DNA of 64,000 nucleotides from Voacanga thouarsii (taxonomy: Eukaryota; Streptophyta; Magnoliopsida; Gentianales; Apocynaceae): contig JANUWF010001193.1 of NCBI GenBank assembly GCA_026120185.1, positions 1,798,001 to 1,862,000 on the forward strand, written 5' to 3'. Each line of letters opens with the position of its first letter. Within the stretch, counting starts at the first letter, position 1. A program made the position numbers and the translations under genes. Under the pieces are notes generated by a model, which was not told where the DNA came from, did no database searches, and saw only the letters and a list, made by a program, of their open reading frames with translations. Shown here in pieces: positions 60,151 to 64,000 of this stretch.

Positions 60151-61896
60151 TTGATGTTACACAGGATAATGATGATCCCGAACCAATATCGCTTGATGAA
60201 TGTCGGCATAGAAAAGATTGGTCGCAATGGAAAGATGCGATTCAATCGGAGTTAAATGCACCGACAAAACGTGAAGTCTTCGGACTCGCAGTCCGAATAC
60301 CGTAAGGTGTAAAACCTATTGGCTACAAATGGATATTTGTGCGAAAGCGCAATGAAAAGAGTGAAATCGTTCGATATAAAGCGCGATTAGTAGCCCAAGG
60401 TTTTTCACAAAGACCAGGTATTGATTATGATGAAACTTATTCTCCTGTTGTTGATGCTATTACACTCCGATATCTTATCAGTTTAGCAAGACATGAAAAG
60501 ATAGATATGCGCCTATTAGATGTTGTCACTCGCTACTTGTATGGAAATTTAGAAAATGATGTTTACATGAAAATCCCCGAAGGATTTCATATGCCTGAAG
60601 CATATAAACATTATCCTCGTGAAAATTACTCCATCAAGTTGCAGAAATCATTATATGGCCTGAAGCAATTTGGGCGCATGTGGTTCACACGTCTTAGTGA
60701 ATATTTATTGAAAGCGGGATTTAAAAATGACCAGGTATGTCCATGCGTTTTTATTAAGAAATCTGGTTCTAAATTTGTGATATTAGCTATATATGTTGAT
60801 GATATTAATCTTATTGGAACTCCCGAAGAGCTCCAAGAAACAATTGATTATTTAAAAAGAGAATTCGAAATCAAGGATTTTGGTAAAACCAAATTTTGCC
60901 TTGGTTTACAAATTGAACATTTGGAGAGTGGAACATTTATTCATCAATCAACATATACAAAGAAAAGTGCTAAAAAGATTTTACATGGACAAAGCACATC
61001 CATTGAGTATTCCAATGATCGTCCGATCATTAAATGTGGATAAAGATCCTTTCCGACCTCAAGAAAATGATGAAGAACTCCTTGGTCCTGAAGTACCATA
61101 TCTCAGTGCAATTGGTGCATTGATGTATCTTGCTAATAACACACGGCCTGATATTGCTTTCGCTGTCAATTTATTAGCAAGATTTAGTTCTTCACCAACA
61201 CGACGACATTGGAATGGAATTAAACAAGTCCTTCGATATCTCCAAGGTACAATTGATCTCGGATTATTTTATTCAAATAAAACCAGTCCAACATTGATAG
61301 GTTATGCAGATGCTGGTTATTTATCTGATCCACATAAAGCACGTTCTCAAACGGGCTATATATTTACATGTGAAAATACTATTATATCATGGCGTTCTAC
61401 GAAACAATCTATAGCAGCTACTTCTTCAAATCATGCTGAAATTATAGCCATTCATGAAGCAAGTCGAGAATGTGTATGGCTAAGATCCATGATTCATTAT
61501 ATCCGAGAAAGTTGTGGATTATCATCAATCAAAGGTATTCCAACTCCTCTTTATGAAGACAATGCAGCTTGCATAGCTCAATTACGAGGAGGATATATTA
61601 AAGGAGATCGGACAAAACATATTTCACCAAAATTCTTCTTTACTCATGAACTCCAGAAGAAAGGTGAAATTGATGTGCTACAAATTCGGTCATGTGATAA
61701 CCTCGCAGATATTTTCACGAAGACTTTACCGACTGCAACATTTGAAAAGTTGAGATATAAAATCGGTATGCGTCGGTTTAAAGATTTAAAGGAATCATCT
61801 CATCGTGGGAGTAATAAACATACATATAGAATAGTGTACTCTTTTTCCTTCACTAGATTTTTTTTCCCACTGGGTTTTTATCTAGTAAGGTTTTAA
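60150..61896 (+). pseudogene. copia 2 reverse transcriptase-RNase H, disrupted
   Basis: The reverse transcriptase runs from the D-W-S-Q-W-K-D-A-I region (about 60218) through Y-K-A-R-L-V-A-Q-G-F-S-Q and the catalytic Y-V-D-D (about 60797-60808). RNase H follows, with Y-A-D-A-G-Y, G-Y-I-F, S-W-R-S-T-K-Q-S and the terminal GMRRFKDL. Two clear lesions are an in-frame TAA at 60303-60305 and a one-base insertion in an A-run at about 60958-60964 that separates two long frames (60339-61043 and 60880-61896). The catalytic YVDD is intact, so decay of the coding region is recent or shallow. Confidence 0.88.
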
Positions 61897-61938
61897 CGAG
61901 GCATATTCTTTATGTATGGATGGACATCCAAGGGGGAG

Positions 61939-62295
61939 TGTTATGAATTATTGGAATCTCCATTAATTAGTAGAGGCTCCACTAATTATGGATTTATGTG
62001 AATTATTAGAAGATTTTTATGGATGTCCACCATTTAGTGGAGACACCATTAATTGAAGATGATGTATGCCATGATGTATTTCACTAATTAGAGCTCTATA
62101 AATAGAGCTATTCTCTAAGCTTGTAATACACCATCATTTTGTGAAAGAAAGATTAGTGAAAGAAAGATTGGAGAAAGAATTGTGAGAGAAAGAAAGAGAG
62201 AAGTTTGAAGAGAAATTCTTGTGCAAAGAATAGTTAGAATTTTCTTAGTGTGTAGTGTATAGATTTTATTCTAACACTACCCTAATTTTATAACA
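61939..62295 (+). repeat. 3' LTR of copia element 2
   Basis: 357 bp, reading as identical to the 5' LTR, with its own TATA box at 62096-62105. It ends 451 bp upstream of the RNC1 start codon in the same orientation, so transcription from this LTR would read towards RNC1. Confidence 0.95.
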
Positions 62296-62746
62296 AAACT
62301 TGATATTGTTCCGGTAAAGTTAGATTTTAGTATTCAAAACAGGTTTAAACTCCTTAATGTCTCAAGATCACTAGATGAACTAGTGTACAACAGGTAATTG
62401 GACCAAGTTTTCAATTGTTTTCGTAGGTGGATCTGATTTGACTGTGTAGGCCCATTTGTTTGGGCTAATTTTACTTTCAGCCAAGCCCAATCTATCAGAC
62501 AGAAAATTGCCTCCGCTTCAGACATATCTTTTGTAATTTTGCCAGTCAGACCGGACTACACAAATGGTCGCTGGCGTGTTCACAAAAACTTAACCGTTTT
62601 TGGAACCTTATCCCCACTCTTCTCCAATCTTGAGCAACCAGCAAAACCCTGCAAAACCCACTCTCCACAACAATGGCCTTGAGAATCTCGACGACATGAA
62701 ATAAGCTTTTCTTTGGAAGAATTGGACATTGTATTATATTCTTCCT
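62296..62746 (+). promoter_or_regulatory. short upstream region of RNC1, trimmed by the retrotransposon
   Basis: 451 bp between the copia LTR and the RNC1 ATG. No clear TATA box was seen, which is common for housekeeping chloroplast-protein genes. ATGs at 62673 and 62694 are out-of-frame or short upstream starts. Confidence 0.35.
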
Positions 62747-63552
62747 ATGGAGCTCTCTTCGACCCTTAATCCTCTTTCAAATCCAAACTCACCGCACCAG
62801 ACATCTGACATCTCCTTTTCATCTTCACTTTCACCCTTCCCTTTCCAAATTCACCTTAAAATACCTAGAATATTAACACCCACCACTTCAAGGTTTAGAA
62901 TTTTAGCAGTGGTAGCAGATCCTAAAGAGCTTCCCCAGAACAGTCCCCAAAGGCTTCTCAAAGAACTTGCAGAGCGAAAGAAAGTAGTATCCCCGAAGAA
63001 GAGAGTGCCTCCGAGAAGATTCATACTGAAACCCCCGCTAGATGATAAAAGATTAGCAGAAAGATTTCTTAACAGCCCACAATTGTCACTTAAATCTTTC
63101 CCTTTACTCAGTTCTTGCCTGCCCTCTTCGCGGCTTAACAATGCCGATAAGACTTGGATTGATGAATACTTGCTAGAGGCTAAGCAGGCTCTTGGGTACC
63201 CTCTTGAGCCGTCAGAGAATTTTGGTGATGATAACCCGGCAAAAAACTTTGATGCCTTGCTATATTTAGCTTTTCAGTATCCCTATTGTGAGAGGACCAA
63301 TGTACGGCATGTCAGATCAGGCCATTCAAGGCTGTCGTTTTTGGGGCAATATGTGCTTGAGATGGCTTTATGTGAGTTTTTCTTGCAGAGGTATCCCCGG
63401 GAGTCACCTGGTCCAATGAGGGAGAGAGTGTATTCTTTACTAGGGAAGAGGTTTCTTCCCAAGTGGATAAAAGCTGCAAGCTTGCAAAATTTGATTTTTC
63501 CATATGATAATATGGATAAGCTAATAAGAAAGGAAAAAGAGCCGCCGGTAAA
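62747..63552 (+). CDS. RNC1: RNC1, chloroplast RNase III-domain protein, first exon (partial)
   Basis: The exon encodes 268 residues and leaves phase 2 at a strong donor (AA|GTGAGT at 63553); the rest is beyond the window. The Ser/Thr/Pro-rich N-terminus (about 1-50) fits a chloroplast transit peptide. The body has RNC1 features: K-K-R-V-P-P-R-R-F-I-L-K-P-P-L-D-D, W-I-D-E-Y-L-L-E-A-K-Q-A-L-G-Y-P, and the first RNase III-like domain. In that domain the catalytic E-R-L-E-F-L-G-D signature is degenerate (S-R-L-S-F-L-G-Q). F-P-Y-D-N-M-D-K-L-I-R-K lies near the end. Maize RNC1 lacks RNase activity and helps splice chloroplast group II introns; the same role is inferred here. Recalled Arabidopsis counterpart At4g37510 is beside peroxidases and LBD39, consistent with this block. 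Confidence 0.9.
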
Positions 63553-64000
63553 GTGAGTATGAACTTCGTTTTAATGTACTTTTAAAGTTTCATGAAAAAT
63601 TCATACCTATCTGTTTAGCTTGATCAAATTATTAGAACTTAGTGATCAAAAACTGGTCTGCCTCTTCTCTTCAGATTAGCGTACAATGAACAATAGTTAT
63701 TATCCTCAGCATGCACACCTCCGAACCATATTAGTTCCTTCCTTTCCCCTGAAACTTAAACTACCAATTTACTAATGCTTGAACAATGTTCACCGATTGT
63801 GAAAATATGCTTATCTGATCACTATCATGAACTTCATACCTGTTTAACTAATGTAAAGGAGAACGAAAAATAGCTGGATAAAACAGAGGATATTTTTGTT
63901 TTTGAGGATGCAGTATACTTATAACTATTTAACAGTGCAATTGTTGTGGGTTATTAGACGTGTACAATGTCAGGGCTAGAGTAATGCATATAATTGCTTT
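63553..64000 (+). other. start of RNC1 intron 1
   Basis: T/A-rich sequence after the GTGAGT donor. No acceptor followed by the expected next exon appears before the edge. Confidence 0.6.

Larger units (their letters stand above)
56940..62295 (+). mobile_element. Ty1/copia LTR retrotransposon 2 carrying a captured RKD gene
   Basis: The element is 5,356 bp between LTRs of equal length (357 bp) that read as identical, flanked by the 5-bp duplication AAACT (56935-56939 and 62296-62300). A polypurine tract AAGGGGGAG (61930-61938) abuts the 3' LTR. The sequence after the 5' LTR (CGTTATCAGCACGAGTC, from 57297) is the probable primer site, not the initiator-Met type. In sense order it holds a decayed gag (57340-57945), a non-element insert of about 1.75 kb with an antisense RKD gene, an integrase C-terminal linker (59705-60150), then reverse transcriptase/RNase H (60150-61900). 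Zinc knuckle, protease and the integrase core are missing and are replaced by the insert. The element lacks an intact polyprotein but moved recently. Confidence 0.93.

Overview
The window looks like nuclear DNA of a eudicot plant. It has GT-AG introns, plant-only families (LOB-domain, GRAS, NPH3, class III peroxidase, RWP-RK, RNC1), AT-rich intergenic DNA full of small MITE-like repeats, and Ty1/copia LTR retrotransposons. Species cannot be fixed from sequence alone. No CRISPR array, rRNA or convincing tRNA was seen.

Layout: the first exon of a formamidase (minus, 1338-1556) lies at the left edge. After a repeat-rich gap come an LBD37/38/39-type LOB-domain gene (8157-8917, +), a 13-kb gene-poor stretch with several MITE-like elements, a SCARECROW-LIKE 32-type GRAS gene (22914-24287, +), an ADA1/SAGA-subunit gene (28242-29336, +) and a four-exon class III peroxidase (34374-35945, minus). 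Next is an old copia element on the minus strand (38570-42374) that has lost its reverse transcriptase. Then come a small EAR-motif gene (48314-49057, +), a five-exon BTB-NPH3 gene (50682-53983, minus), a second copia element (56940-62295, +) and the first exon of the chloroplast gene RNC1 (62747-63552, +), which runs off the right edge.

The host genes are neighbours in a pattern I recall from three Arabidopsis segments: LBD38-SCL32-PER35-NPH3 (At3g4994x-4997x); NPH3-PER73-ADA1-GRAS-LBD37 (At5g6738x-6742x); and RNC1-PER50/51-LBD39-formamidase (At4g3751x-3756x). The window looks like a less-fractionated version of that ancestral block. The genes are not an operon and have no shared pathway; their linkage is evolutionary.

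The most unusual object is the second copia element. Its two 357-bp LTRs read as identical and the whole unit is flanked by a perfect 5-bp target duplication (AAACT), so it inserted recently as one piece. Between a broken gag and the pol remnant it carries, antisense, a complete four-exon RKD-type (RWP-RK) transcription-factor gene with introns and upstream DNA. That gene is intact except for one extra base inside the RWP-RK domain. This appears to be capture of an egg-cell/embryogenesis-class regulator by a retrotransposon that is itself coding-defective and so was probably mobilised in trans.
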